64,000 bases of DNA from Neospora caninum Liverpool (taxonomy: Eukaryota > Apicomplexa > Conoidasida > Eucoccidiorida > Sarcocystidae). This document shows, in pieces, positions 36,653 to 48,345 of the stretch. The stretch lies in the NCBI RefSeq assembly GCF_000208865.1, contig NC_018386.1:992001-1056000 (forward strand). The letters run 5' to 3'. Within the stretch, counting starts at the first letter, position 1. Every line of letters starts with the position of its first letter. Under the pieces are notes generated by a model. The model was not told the origin of the DNA. It saw only the letters and a list, made by a program, of their open reading frames with translations, and did no database searches. Position numbers and translations under genes: made by a program.

Positions 36653-38246
36653 AGAAAAGAGATGCGAAAGAGAAGATAGAAAGGAAAAGAAGCCGAGAAA
36701 AGACAGAGAAACAGGAAGAGACGCGCGCGCAGGTGAAGGAAGGTGAGCGAACGAGGAGCGAAGAGAGACGAGGACGTGCGGGGTGGTGGACGGCGTTGTT
36801 GCGAGTGCGTCGTCGGGCAAGAGTCATGCTTGACCGAAAAAGCTCGAGGAAGCTTTGGGCGCGGTAGATGTCGAGCAGAGCCTGTGCGAGGAGAGAGGGG
36901 AACTCGGAATTTTGCTCGAACCTCAGCCGCACGGTTTTCCTCGCGGGTCCAACGCAAAAAGATCGAGAGAGGGCGTGAAAAGAGGAAAGGCAGAAGAGGG
37001 AAGATTTCGCGGAACGTTCACATCCCGACTGCCGTGTGTGCATTGGGATTTTAAAGATGTCCATCTCTCCACCTGCATGTGGGGTGCACGCATGCGTGTG
37101 CTCATGCATGTCTGTGTGGTATGTGGGAGAGAGCTCGTTTTTCTCGTGGGAAAAGTTCGGCGTTTCATCTTTCTTGGCGCTCTCCTTCCTAGTCCCTACA
37201 GGGCGGGCAGCGCGTGTATGTGTGACGAGGCAGCGTGATTTTACATTTTTGTCAAGATTTCAGACATTTGTAACATTTTTGGTCTGTCGTCACTTTATTT
37301 TGCGACTCTGAGACCTTGGCCATGACGTGTTTCGAACACGTACGAGCCGCTTTGAAATGTGCTGGAAACCCTGGGACACGGCAGCCGTGAGAGAGGATCG
37401 GAGAGGGATGCCTTCCGACCGTCGGACCGAGCTCCCCAAAGTGGGAGGCACGCGAGAGACTTGCCACAGAGCGGGGTGAAGCTTGGATTGCCCCGGCAGG
37501 TTTCCTTTGGACACGCCACTGTAACGAGGGCTTTTTTTCCACTCAGAACGTGCGGCTTTTTTCTGAAACAAGTCGACGGCTCAGCCGCGGAGTCTCTCGA
37601 GATTCTCTTCCGGGGCTGCCGTCGGGATATCTCCTGCCACAGAGAGAGACTGCACGCAACTGCATCCCCACGGCCTCCCGGGCGCGCTGTGCAGGGGGAA
37701 GAAAGGTAGCGAGAGAGGTGTCCTGTGCTCTTCGCCCTCCTGCGCTTGCCATGCTCTCTCGAGAGAACGTTCTGCCTTCCTCGTGGAAACGGCGGCGCGC
37801 CGAGCTCGGCTGTCTCTCCGCGCCTCAGCGAAAAGACAGCCGAGCTTTCAGGATGCGCGTGTGTCGAGACACCCCGAGGATTTACTGCTGAGCACTGTGG
37901 GGGCGAGTTTTGAAGGGAGAAAAACGCGGCAGTGAAGCGAAGTACGACGCGTGCTTCCTCAGCGAGGGGGACTTGTTAGCGAGCGACGACAGCGGACGCA
38001 GAGAGATGAGACGGAGCAGGAAAAAGAGAAGAATTGCGCCCTGCGGCGTCTCGCGCCGTCGGGCAAGAGCGAAGACGCAAAAGAAACGGGGAGCGGTGTG
38101 TGTGTGTGGCATTCTTTCTCGAGACTGCGGCAACTCGGAGACGAGAGAAAAGGCGGAAGAGAGACGAAACAACGCAGGTGGGACAAACACGAGACGAGGG
38201 AAACACGAGGGTGCGAGCTCCCGCGGGCCGCTCTTCGCCACACAAG
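36653..38246. other. Convergent 3' region between NDH2 and NMT
   Basis: No coding exon is supported. The sequence is purine-rich after the NDH2 stop, then mixed sequence at 37.0-37.9 kb and purine-rich again towards the NMT stop. It should hold both 3' UTRs. Confidence 0.5.
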
Positions 38247-39269
38247 TTACAGCAGAACCAGACCGACGTCGCTGTGCTTCATCTGAGCGCAGACGCACAA
38301 CGCACCCCGAGACCGCCGCAGAGGCGCGTTCAGAAAAGGAGGAAGGGACACAGAGAAGAAAGAAAAGAACTTGCGACGAGCAGGACCGAACGCAGTGAGA
38401 AGACGCGACAAGAGTGAGGACAGAAACGACAGACACCCGAGCAAGGCGACGGAGGGCAAGTGGACGCGTGAAAGCGCGTGGAGAGAAGCGAAAGAGGCTG
38501 AGAGGAACAGTGGACAAAGACCAAAAAGACAACTTACTTCCGGGCACCGCCAGTTGTAGATGTAGTAGCGGAGAAATCCGTCTCCAATTCCAAATTTCAA
38601 GTCCTGGGCAAAGAACAGAAAACGCGAGAAGCTTCATGGCCTTTCGTCTGTTCTCTTCTCGCTTTCGCGTTCTTCCAAACTTCCTGTGTCTCTTCGTTGG
38701 TGTTTTCCTCCTGTTTTTTCGGCCCTCCTCTCGTCGCCTCCCGACTTTTCCCCGCGAATCTCCTGACCTCTGAGTTCGGCGAAACTCCGCCGATAAAAAA
38801 GAGAAAATCGGTCTGCCTACCTCAACAAAAGACCGATTTTCCATGACGTCCAGCGCGTTGAACACGTCGAAGCCGCTGAGCAGAACAAAGGGAAGCGAGA
38901 ACCGTGTCTTCGCGTGGCACCAGACGAGGTTGGGAAGGACCGGAAAGAGACACCGGATAGTCTCTGCACGCGGTGGAAACGCGCCCCGGAAAGGCAGCAG
39001 GAAAAGAGAGACACAAAAACACTGGGAGAAGTTGCGAGGCACGCGAGAAGGAAAGAGACTAAAAAGGAGAGGAAGCGGAAACCTTACAGTTGCTTCGCGA
39101 GACAGAGAGCGTCGTCGATAAGCTCCCTAAGAGACACCGTCGTCGCAACGTTGTAGAAGGAGTAGGCCGCCTAATGAAAAAAAACAAAAAGAAAGCAGAC
39201 ACATTTCCCACAAACTCGAAAGAGTGAGAACGAAGCACGGAAGCGATGCAGTGAGAAGAACAAAACGAA

Positions 39270-39307
<38 letters not shown>

Positions 39308-42300
39308 ATGTATATTGCCAATCGCTATTTACCGATGTAAATATATATATATATATAGGAAGATAGGCACTTGAATACAGCTATATACAGATATAATGGA
39401 GATATGCACATATGCTTTTGTATATGTAAGTAGATGAAATGGTCTCCACTTGTGTGGGCGTGCATCGCTTGTTCTCTCTGTTGCTGGCCAGAGGCACCAG
39501 ATTCTTTTCCCCGTGTTTCAATTTGTTTTCCTCACTTTGATTTCTTTGTATTTCTGGTTGCCGATGACCGAAGACGGGAGCTCGTAGAAGGAAATCAAAT
39601 CCGTCACTGTTCCTGGAGGGGAGAAGGTGCGGAAGAGACATTTGGGTACTTTTGCCTTGAACACCATCTTTCCTATGACAATCGAGAAACGCTCGCTCTA
39701 CCGAAGAAGAGCCGCCGTTTCGCCTTCTAGACAAATGCAGAAACATCGACGTGGGACGGCGCTGGAGTTTTTGCTTAGATGCATGCATACCGGCTTCGAG
39801 AGAAATCAGAGAAGAAGAGGGAGAAAAAAACTCGTGATGGGCGCGAGTACACGTCTAAATGGATACATGAATCGAGAGAAAAAAAGATAGAGAAAGTGAA
39901 AGATAGAAAAGGTAGAGATGAATAAGATAGAGAGAAAAAGAGACAGGCTGTGAAAGGTAGAGATAGAAAAAGAGATCGATAAAGAAAGAGTGAAAGAAAT
40001 CGAGAGAGACGTGAATGGAGAGGTAGATAACTACAGATAGAGATCGACATGCATGTATCTCAATATCTATCTATCTATCTATATCTATATATATATATAT
40101 ATACACATCTAAATATTGACATGTATATATGAAAATCGAGATGTATTTCTTTTTTCGTATTCATGTTTGGAGAAGAGGAAGGACGAGGAGTGTTGTGGAG
40201 AGACAACCAAGGGAGCAGAGAGTGAATCCATCTGGATAAGGAAGAGACGAGGGCTGCCGTCGCTTACCCTTGCTGCTGGTGCGTACGTACACGTGGATGA
40301 CTCCGTCTCGAGGAAGCAGCCAGTGGGCGACTTCGTCTTGCGTGAATTCGCAGTACAGTTTGAAATTTCTGAGAAACGCAAAAAACGATAAAAAGAAAAG
40401 AATGTGGCAGAGACAAGATCACGTCAGCATTAGTTCCCCATTCGTGTTCAAGAAGTCTTAAACGTCGAACTAAATCGTTTACAAAGTTAACAGGTTGACG
40501 ACACACTGTTACTGCCGCGACGCGAGATCTTCAACGGAAGAAGACAGATATGGGACGAAAAACAAAAGAGAAGAGAGCAAGAGGGAAAAGACAAAAGACA
40601 AGAGAGAAAAACAGGCACTAGGTTCTCGACGACTCGCCTTACTTTAAGTAGTTTGTCAGAAGCTTATGAATGTGCGGCACGTCCTCTTTGGTTGCAGGTC
40701 GGAGCCCCGCTGTCGAGGGGCTTTCTTTCACCTAAATGACAGAAAACAATTCCACTCTTTCTTCGAATCCTCATCGCATTTCGTTCTTCCTTCGCGTTTC
40801 CCTCACTCTGTATCTCGACTTATCGACAGAAATATTGACTGATAGCGATGTTAAAACATATAGATATTGACAGACACGCTTCTGTCTCGATATTTTCCTG
40901 ACTCGAGCGACCTGAGGCGTTCTCGCCTTCTTTCACACATATCTCTTTCACGAGGCGTTTCCCCTTTTGAATATGGATTTTCCCCGGCCTCTCCTCTATT
41001 GCATTTCCGCACGAAGAGGGAAACAAAACTCCATTCGACAGAAATCATCGACGCAACAAGAGAAACATGCATGCTCACCTACATACACATACAGCTAAAG
41101 ATACACAAACACAGATACGTAGATACAGATGCTTAGATGAAACATAGGCACATATATATATATATATATGCAGATAATTAATTTAAACGGGTCAGTAGAG
41201 CTATGTATAGGCACGCATATAGATGGATACAATGGTATATGCATATGAAGATAAAAGCGTATATATATATATTATGGAAGTGTAGAAGAGCCTCCTAGTT
41301 TTTGTTGAATGTGACGTACTCGGTAGAGTTTGATTGATCTGCTGATTGTCATTCTTTCGCTAAGCCCACTGAATCCGACTTCAATTAGTTTTTTGGGATT
41401 CAGCGATCTGTGCCAGTAACGACACTGGGCGACGGGAGTGGGGAGAACGACGCCGGCGGTATAGACAGCTTGCCAAACGCTACGGAGGTTCACGCGCCGA
41501 GTTATCTCTTTTATCAACACCTGATCAGGCCGCACGGAGGCGACACAAAAGGGAAGAAAGAGATTTGCCGTGGGCTTCCTCGGCGGCCTTTTTTTGCTTC
41601 GCGCAAACAGGAGTACCCGATTTTGCAGCTAAGAATCCAGTCCTCGCAAAGAAAACGAGAAGCGGAGGACGAAGAGAAACGGGGAACCAGAAAAGAAACG
41701 AAAAAGACAGAAAACGAAACGAAAAACACGAGCGACAGAGAGAGAAAGGTCAGAGAGAATTGACGCGAAACGGAAACAAACACACAGGGAAACACAGGGA
41801 AAACGGAGACGAAGACAAAGAGAAAACATACAGAGAGGAGAAAAAGAGGACAAGATACAGATGGTGACCTGCTTGGCGTTTCTCTGTGTCGTTTCCTACC
41901 GGGGCAAGTCGCTTCGAGCGAAGCTTTTTGTGAACGCAAAGGAAATTCACTTCCGCCATGGGGACACTGTTTGAGAAGACGTGAATTTGCGAGGGCGTCG
42001 CCGTGATGAAGCCGACGAGCTGGACAGGCAGAAATGCGACGCAGGGAAGACGCCGTGAATTCGCACAAAAGGAAAACGGCCATTCGAATGCGTGCTTGCG
42101 GTATCCGAGAACCACTTCCCCCGGCCAAAGGAGAAAGAATAAAGAAGCTGAGGAACCCCCAGACCGACACAGCCCCTTTTGCAGGGCGCAGACGATGCGA
42201 GATCGAGAAGGGAAAGCACGACAAAAAGGAAAAACGAGGAAGGAGAAATAAACAAAAGAAAAGGCGGCGCGTTTACCTTTTTGGTTGATGAGACACGGAC

Positions 42301-42567
42301 GCCAATGACCCAGTCGCGATGGCAGCCCGGCGCGGTGAGAGCCCAGTCGAGGAAGTCAGCAGAATAATTGAAGCGGAACAAATTGTCGTCGTCTTCGACA
42401 TAATGCTGGCTCAGTAGTTCATACACCTGAAAAGAAAAACCCGAGAATGCTCCTCTTGCATAGATGTGAAACGAATAATCAAACTATAGTCGAGATTCAT
42501 GCTCACGCTTAAATATACGTATGTATGTATGTATGTATGTATGTATGTATGTATGTATGTATGTATG

Positions 42568-42598
<31 letters not shown>

Positions 42599-44478
42599 GT
42601 TTGCATGTCTATCTGTGGAGGTGCCTATGGGTACGCACAGACATACGTATTTTTGACCGCGTGTGTATATGAAGCGGTTGATCGTTATTGTCTTGACAGA
42701 GGAAGTCACTCGTTCGGACTTTTTCTCGTTTCTGTTTTTTCGGTTGCATTACCTCCTTCAGCTCCTCAGGATTCCTCACGTCGCACTCGCACCAGACAAA
42801 ACCGTCGGGGAGTTTGTACGGTTCCTATCGAAACGCATGCACCCGCAACACGCTTTACACACATGAATATCCACGCAGCAGCTTCTATACCGCTGTACAT
42901 CTATATATCTGTGTCTATCTAGATATCTAGAGAGACGCCTACAGATATCTCCATATATCAAGGTACACAGAGATTCTCACATGTGGAGATATACAGACAC
43001 GGAGATTGGATGCACTGGCCTTTAGATCTGTAGGTACGTAGCTGTAGCGAGAGACAGGCAAAGCCGTGTGTGACGCAAATGCCGGCATTCACGCGAGAGA
43101 TGCAGAGGAGAAAAAGACAGAAAGGAACCGAGAAAAAGGGGAGAGACACGGCGGTGTGGAGAAGGATCGTGTTACGGGAGAGGGGAAAGGCGGCGAGGAG
43201 ACAGAGAAGAGGAGGGCCAGCCGTGAGCGCTGGTGAGTTTCGAGAAGAACCGAGGCCGCAAAGGAGCAAGGGAAACCGTCGCAGAGACGGGGCCGCATAG
43301 GAGCCGGCGCAGACGGCGACGCACCGTGCGGACTTGCTCGACGGTTTTTGTCTCGATTGGGCCTTCCCTCTGTCAAACAAGGAAGCGACAGCAGGCGGAG
43401 CAGAGAAGCGAAATCGCAAAATCCATGAGGGAGCGAAAGCTCGACGTCGCCTCGCAGTCGCTGCACTCCCTTCTGGAGCTTTTTTTGCCCCACGGAGACA
43501 ACGACCCAGGCGTGGCCCTGTCGGAGACAGGAAGCGTTCCAGGTCTCGGTTCTCAGACGTTGGCCAAAGACGAGAGTTGCGTCCATGCGGAAAAAAGGGT
43601 TTTGGAACGGAGACTTACCCCTTCTTGAGGCTCGTTGAGTTTCGGGACTGGCTGCGTGTCCCAGAAGGCGTGGGGGGCGAAGGGTGGAGGGACGCCTTTG
43701 TTCGCCAGCCTCATCTCTGCAGCATGCAAGCATTGCGCTCTCCGCGAGCGAAAACCGATCACTTGTGAAGCCGGAAAATCTTTGATCCTTCCACGACGCG
43801 ATACACCGGTCTCGTCCCACACACAACGCGAGACAGGCACACGTTTGTTCTAGTCCGCAGTCGCAGGCGGAGACTGCGTCACGATACGAGCAACTCGGGC
43901 CGCTCCAAACGCCCCCCTTGGATTGCTTAGCAGGTAGTTGGAGAACAAGACGCAGATAAAGGAGAGATCAAAGATCATATTCAAACCCAGTCATGGAAGA
44001 CCCAGCGACAAGAAACCGTGTACGTCTTTGAGCACCTGTCTTTCTCCACCCTTTCGTTTGCTTCAGCCCTTCTGTCTTTGTCTTCCCTGCTTGTTCTCAC
44101 GGCTGTTTCTCCTCTTTTTGCACCGCTCACAACAGACACGCGCACGAGCCTCTTTTAGGCGTGTGTTTTCTTTGGTGTGGAGGCGCGAGTGGCAAGCACA
44201 GACTGACGCGCGCGCGAGCGCCCTGTTTCAGCGTAAAATTCCGAAAACGTTTCGCGCCTCGCCGACTCGCTCTCACCTCGCATCAGGGAGATCAACTGGC
44301 CCTGCGATGTCAGTGCGCCGCGGTCGCCTTTTCCGGCTTTCTCGGCATCCTTCTTGTCGAGGCTTCCGGGCCCGTTGGCGGCCTGTGCCGCGTTCCCTTC
44401 TTTCTGTTGCTCCGGCGCGAGTGAAGAAGGCGCGCCGTCTTTCGGCAAGTCCGTCGCGGAATGGTTTGGGTCGGCCAT
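38247..44478 (-). CDS. NMT: Glycylpeptide N-tetradecanoyltransferase (N-myristoyltransferase)
   Basis: Thirteen exons: 44277-44478, 43619-43716, 43325-43369, 42753-42824, 42277-42426, 41900-42019, 41320-41520, 40643-40731, 40268-40368, 39536-39612, 39088-39170, 38821-38875 and 38538-38603, plus a final 36-base exon 38247-38282. Every phase agrees and the product is about 464 residues. NMT moves myristate from myristoyl-CoA to N-terminal glycine of cytosolic proteins. Hallmarks in order: [10 protein letters not shown] (85-94), [40 protein letters not shown], the CoA-binding [18 protein letters not shown] (about 213-230), [51 protein letters not shown] and [21 protein letters not shown], ending [11 protein letters not shown]. 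The chain ends exactly where yeast and human enzymes do, which matters because the C-terminal carboxylate is the catalytic base. The first 68 residues are Ala/Lys/Gly-rich and poorly conserved, as in other NMTs. Confidence 0.96.
39271..39301. repeat. (TA)n microsatellite in an NMT intron
   Basis: A TA run of about 30 bases between exons 39536-39612 and 39088-39170. A shorter run follows at 39342-39358. Confidence 0.9.
42519..42598. repeat. (ATGT)n then (TA)n compound microsatellite in an NMT intron
   Basis: About thirteen ATGT units followed by 26 bases of TA, between exons 42753-42824 and 42277-42426. Confidence 0.92.
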
Positions 44479-47400
44479 TGTCCTGAAGACGGGGCACAGA
44501 GAAGAGCAGGACCAGCTGGAAGGAGGGCGACGACGGGGTATGCGAGGGAGACCCGAGCAGTCAAAAAACAGGAAAGGCGACACCACGAGAAGGTGGAGGC
44601 ATAGAAAGAGGAGCACAACACAGTAAAGGCGGCGGAGAAGCACCAGAGAGGTGCGGTGGCCAGAGAGCGCGGAGGAAACGACAGCGGAACGCACTGGAGG
44701 GCGCGGATGGGAAAAGGGAGGTGCGAAGGCACGAGAGGCCGGAACAGGCCAGAGAAGACGAGCAGCGCACGGAAGAATGCCTCGGACAGTTGCGTGCGAT
44801 GAGCGCGGAGTGCGACCAAAGCAGCGTCCTCTCAGTCGAGAGAAGGGCGTCCACGGGTCGTCTTTTGACACTCTGCGCTTCCACAGTCGCCAGAATGCCG
44901 TCTCTGTGTGGCGCAGCAAGGCGATCGATCGCGTATCCTTTTTTTGCCGCGTCGGCTCTTCGCCCGGGATTTTCTCACCTACCACGAAAAGCGGGTACGA
45001 AGAGGAATAGAAAAGGAAGAAAAAGGGTAGCCTCGCGGCGAAGGATGGGACACACACACACACCGCTGCAAATGGGAGGAGCTGAAGACGAAGGCCGCGG
45101 AGAAAACGGAGGTCAGGAAGACCGAAAGTAGGAGACGCAAACAAAGCGGAAAGAGAACGGAAGAATGAAGCCTCTTGAAGACTTGGCGGCAAGCGTTTCC
45201 AGGGGGGGTGGGGCTGAAAGCCCGACGGCTTCTTGCAGCGGAGCGCGACTTGGAACCGAATGAAGAAGAACGGTCAGGAAACAAGAGGAACACGGCTGGG
45301 GAAAACTAAGGGATCGCCTCTTTGGTGGGGTTTCGCTTTGGGTGTCGACACCGAGTGAGACGAGAGATGAAAAGAGAAGGTTCAAATCTGAGGATGGGAA
45401 CAGAAAAACAGGAACGGGTCACGCGGGAACAGCCACGGGGGCAGCACGGGTCCCTCTGCGCAGGAAGCGGTGAAGACAGGGGGAAATCTCCAGTGGAAGA
45501 GGAGAGACAGGAAACAGGAAAAGTAAGCGAGGCCTTCGAGGTGTGACTCTCTCTCTTCTCAGCGATCTGTGGCGAAAGACGTGCCCAAGAAAGACACAAG
45601 CGCGCCAAGTCTGCTCGAGTGTATGCACACCGCAAAAGACTCGCACAGCAAAGCAGTTGGTAGGCGGAAAACGGGACTGAAAGGAAGCGCAAAGATGCGG
45701 ATTTTCAAAGACAAGACCTTGTTCGTAGATTCAACGAGCTACGCAAGAAAAGCGGGGTCCGCGTGGACGCCGAGAAAAGTCGTACTGGGAAACCGCGAGA
45801 AGCGAAGCAAGACATCGCCGAGCACTCGCGACGGGACACACGGCCCAGGAAGGAGGCCCGGAGTTCCTCCCAGAGGCGCCGGCGACAACGGAAAGAGCGA
45901 ACGCCGAATGTTTTTTTAACGCAGGCAGTCAGGCCTAACCGGTCAAAACAAGTCATGTCAGGGTTGGAACGCACGCACACAGATGCGTACTGCCTCTCCC
46001 CGAGGCAGATCAGCTTGCCGGGAAAGAACAAATTCGCACCGGGTGTAACCTGCCGGAGCTGTCGGCGCCTCTGATGTGTCACGTGGAGTTCTCTTCCCTG
46101 CCTGCTTCATCTGCAGAGGAGCAAACCGAGAAGTTCGAAAGCAAAGTGTCTGCTCTCTGCGTGGCCGGGGAGGCGACTCTCTGTACACACGAGAGGGGCA
46201 CGACGGCAGCTCATGTTTGAGGTGAAAAAATGGAGGGGAAGTTGCAGAGGATCCTCTGTGACTCGTGAAGTATCTAAAATATTTGGTTGGGGAAATGGAT
46301 CGGGCACTCGTGTCCCGTCCTCATGTTTCCACAGGTGTGTCGCCGAAATGTCGCGCGCGACCGAGTCTTTCCATTGAAGCAGAACGCGGGCCAAACCCCG
46401 AAATGCGAATGTTCTGGTTGTTCTGATCTTTCGCAGTCTGCTGAGCCCCACCTGGTGGAATGGTAGAGATCCATGCCACTGATTGTGGACTATGGTGTGT
46501 GCGGGGGCGAAAGGTACAAAACAGACCCGACGCCGTATTTCAAGGAAGTCGACAAAGTGCGGCGTCTTTCCGCCTGCCTTGGCTAGGTTGTGCGTTTCCA
46601 TCGACGTAGTGACGGCGCACAGATGCACGCGTAGATAGGCAGGTGAAAGCGTGGGACTCGCCTACAGCCCCAGTCGTAGATCGAGGTTAAACACTCTCGT
46701 TTATCAACAGGCCTGAAAGTGTCTACGAGAGTAATCGGTATGCAAGCGCTTTCTTCTATCCAGCAAAAGGGTATGAACGATTGCTTCTTCAAGCCGACGG
46801 AATCTTGATTCGTCAGTCCACACTTCCGCGGCCCTTTCTGCTCAGGCTTCCTCTTGGGTCCACGTCTGCTGAGCGCGGCGGTTAGGGTAACTCTCAGATC
46901 TCAAGAAACGCATCTTCGGCGCGAATGTTTGAGGCCTTTTTCAAAGTTTATGGGCCACAGCAATGTAGTAGCATAGGATGTATCACTCGTCACGCCTTCA
47001 CAGTTTCCAGTGTACCGCTTTTAGTCCTTCCGCGACGGAACAGCACTGGAGTCCAAGTGCAGCCCCATATTCTATCTTGGCGATTGAAGATCTCCCATCG
47101 CACGGACACTTCCTCTGCAGTCAGAAGATCGGCACTGAATTTGGAAATGCGCCAGAAGTTTCGAGTGACCGACAGGGAAGGTCACCATGGCGCTCTCCTG
47201 TTCCGGTGAGGAAAAAGTGAGCGGTACACCCGAGTCAAATCGAGAAGTGGTGCATGTTTGTTGCTGACTTGACGCTTTGGTGACGCATCAACTGGTCTCC
47301 TTGCGACGATGTACCTGGTGTTTCAAGCCTCAGCAAGAGTATTCGGATTCCATAAAACACGCACATCCCTGTCGCGTAAACCCCAGCTCCAAGCTCAACA

Positions 47401-48345
47401 TCGCCGCGGTGAACGGCAGCCAGGCGGCCGTTCCTAATTTGGACATGCAGAAACCGAATGAGTGGTTTGTGTGATACCGAGATGAGCTTTGTGCTCTAGT
47501 GTGACTGAAAGAGCTCTCCTGTTCCGGAGGACGTCGACCGCCTGGAACCCGCCGCGCAATTTCTGAAGGCCAACAACAGGCGGTCTGCCTGTGCACCACC
47601 CAGGCAGTTCTTTCTTCCACAGCAGAGAAAACAGCACAAAAAGATGGCGGTTCCAGAACGGGAAAAGTAACATGGAACCTACGACGGGCAGCAAGACTAC
47701 CTCCTCTCCACAATTGTTCCTCCGGCAGCGGCCGGTTGCACACGTAAACATTGAGAGTCACACTTGACGGCCCTACAGCGTCTGAAGCATAATCACTGTA
47801 TGTTTCCTTCCTTTCCTTCGTCACGGTCCGTTTCCTGGACCGTGTATCCGGCACTTTTCTGCTTCCCAGTTGCAAGGTTTAGCGAGGAATTGTCGGGTCA
47901 CATCCACTCAACTTCCGGTTGATATTTCTCCACACGCGCTCGGCAACAAAGGGGAGAACTCGAATGACAAAAGCTCTCCTGGCGTTCTTCGCTCTTATTC
48001 CCTCCCGCCGATGCACCGCGGGGACATCCAGTCGAGTGACCGAAGGGAGGATTTTGCCGACCACGAGTACTATACCACAACTCCGCGTTCCTCTCGTTCC
48101 ACACGATTGTCTGATCATTTGTTCACTTGGAGCGTAGTCGGCAGCTAATTCTTGTACTTTGTCAGCGTTCACAACCAGGACTCACTACCTGTTTTTCAGC
48201 ACCCCGCTCTTCTACCGCCGAGTGTATGAAGCAATAGACACACGATCCACTTTTACCTCCTAACGGCCACCGGTTGATGGCGTAACTTCTTTCCCCCTGG
48301 AGTTTTCGGTTCCGTAAAGCAGGCTCCACCGCTTGGTTGTGAAGG
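44479..48345. other. NMT upstream region and start of the gene-poor block
   Basis: The first 1.4 kb (to about 45.9 kb) is purine-rich and GC-rich, like other 5' flanks here, and should hold the NMT promoter. From about 45.9 kb the sequence is balanced in composition and free of simple repeats. No complete gene was recognised. Minus-strand frames at 46107-46628 and about 46800-46830 contain weakly transposase-like phrases (see findings). A short minus-strand frame at 47330-47446 starts with a hydrophobic, signal-like stretch but stops after 38 residues. Confidence 0.4.

Noticed and set aside
37882..39042. 386-codon minus-strand frame covering the NMT 3' end
   Set aside because: Only residues [18 protein letters not shown] belong to NMT. 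The rest runs through introns that have clear donor and acceptor sites.
46925..47209. Plus-strand 94-codon frame
   Set aside because: No signal peptide, domain or splice support.
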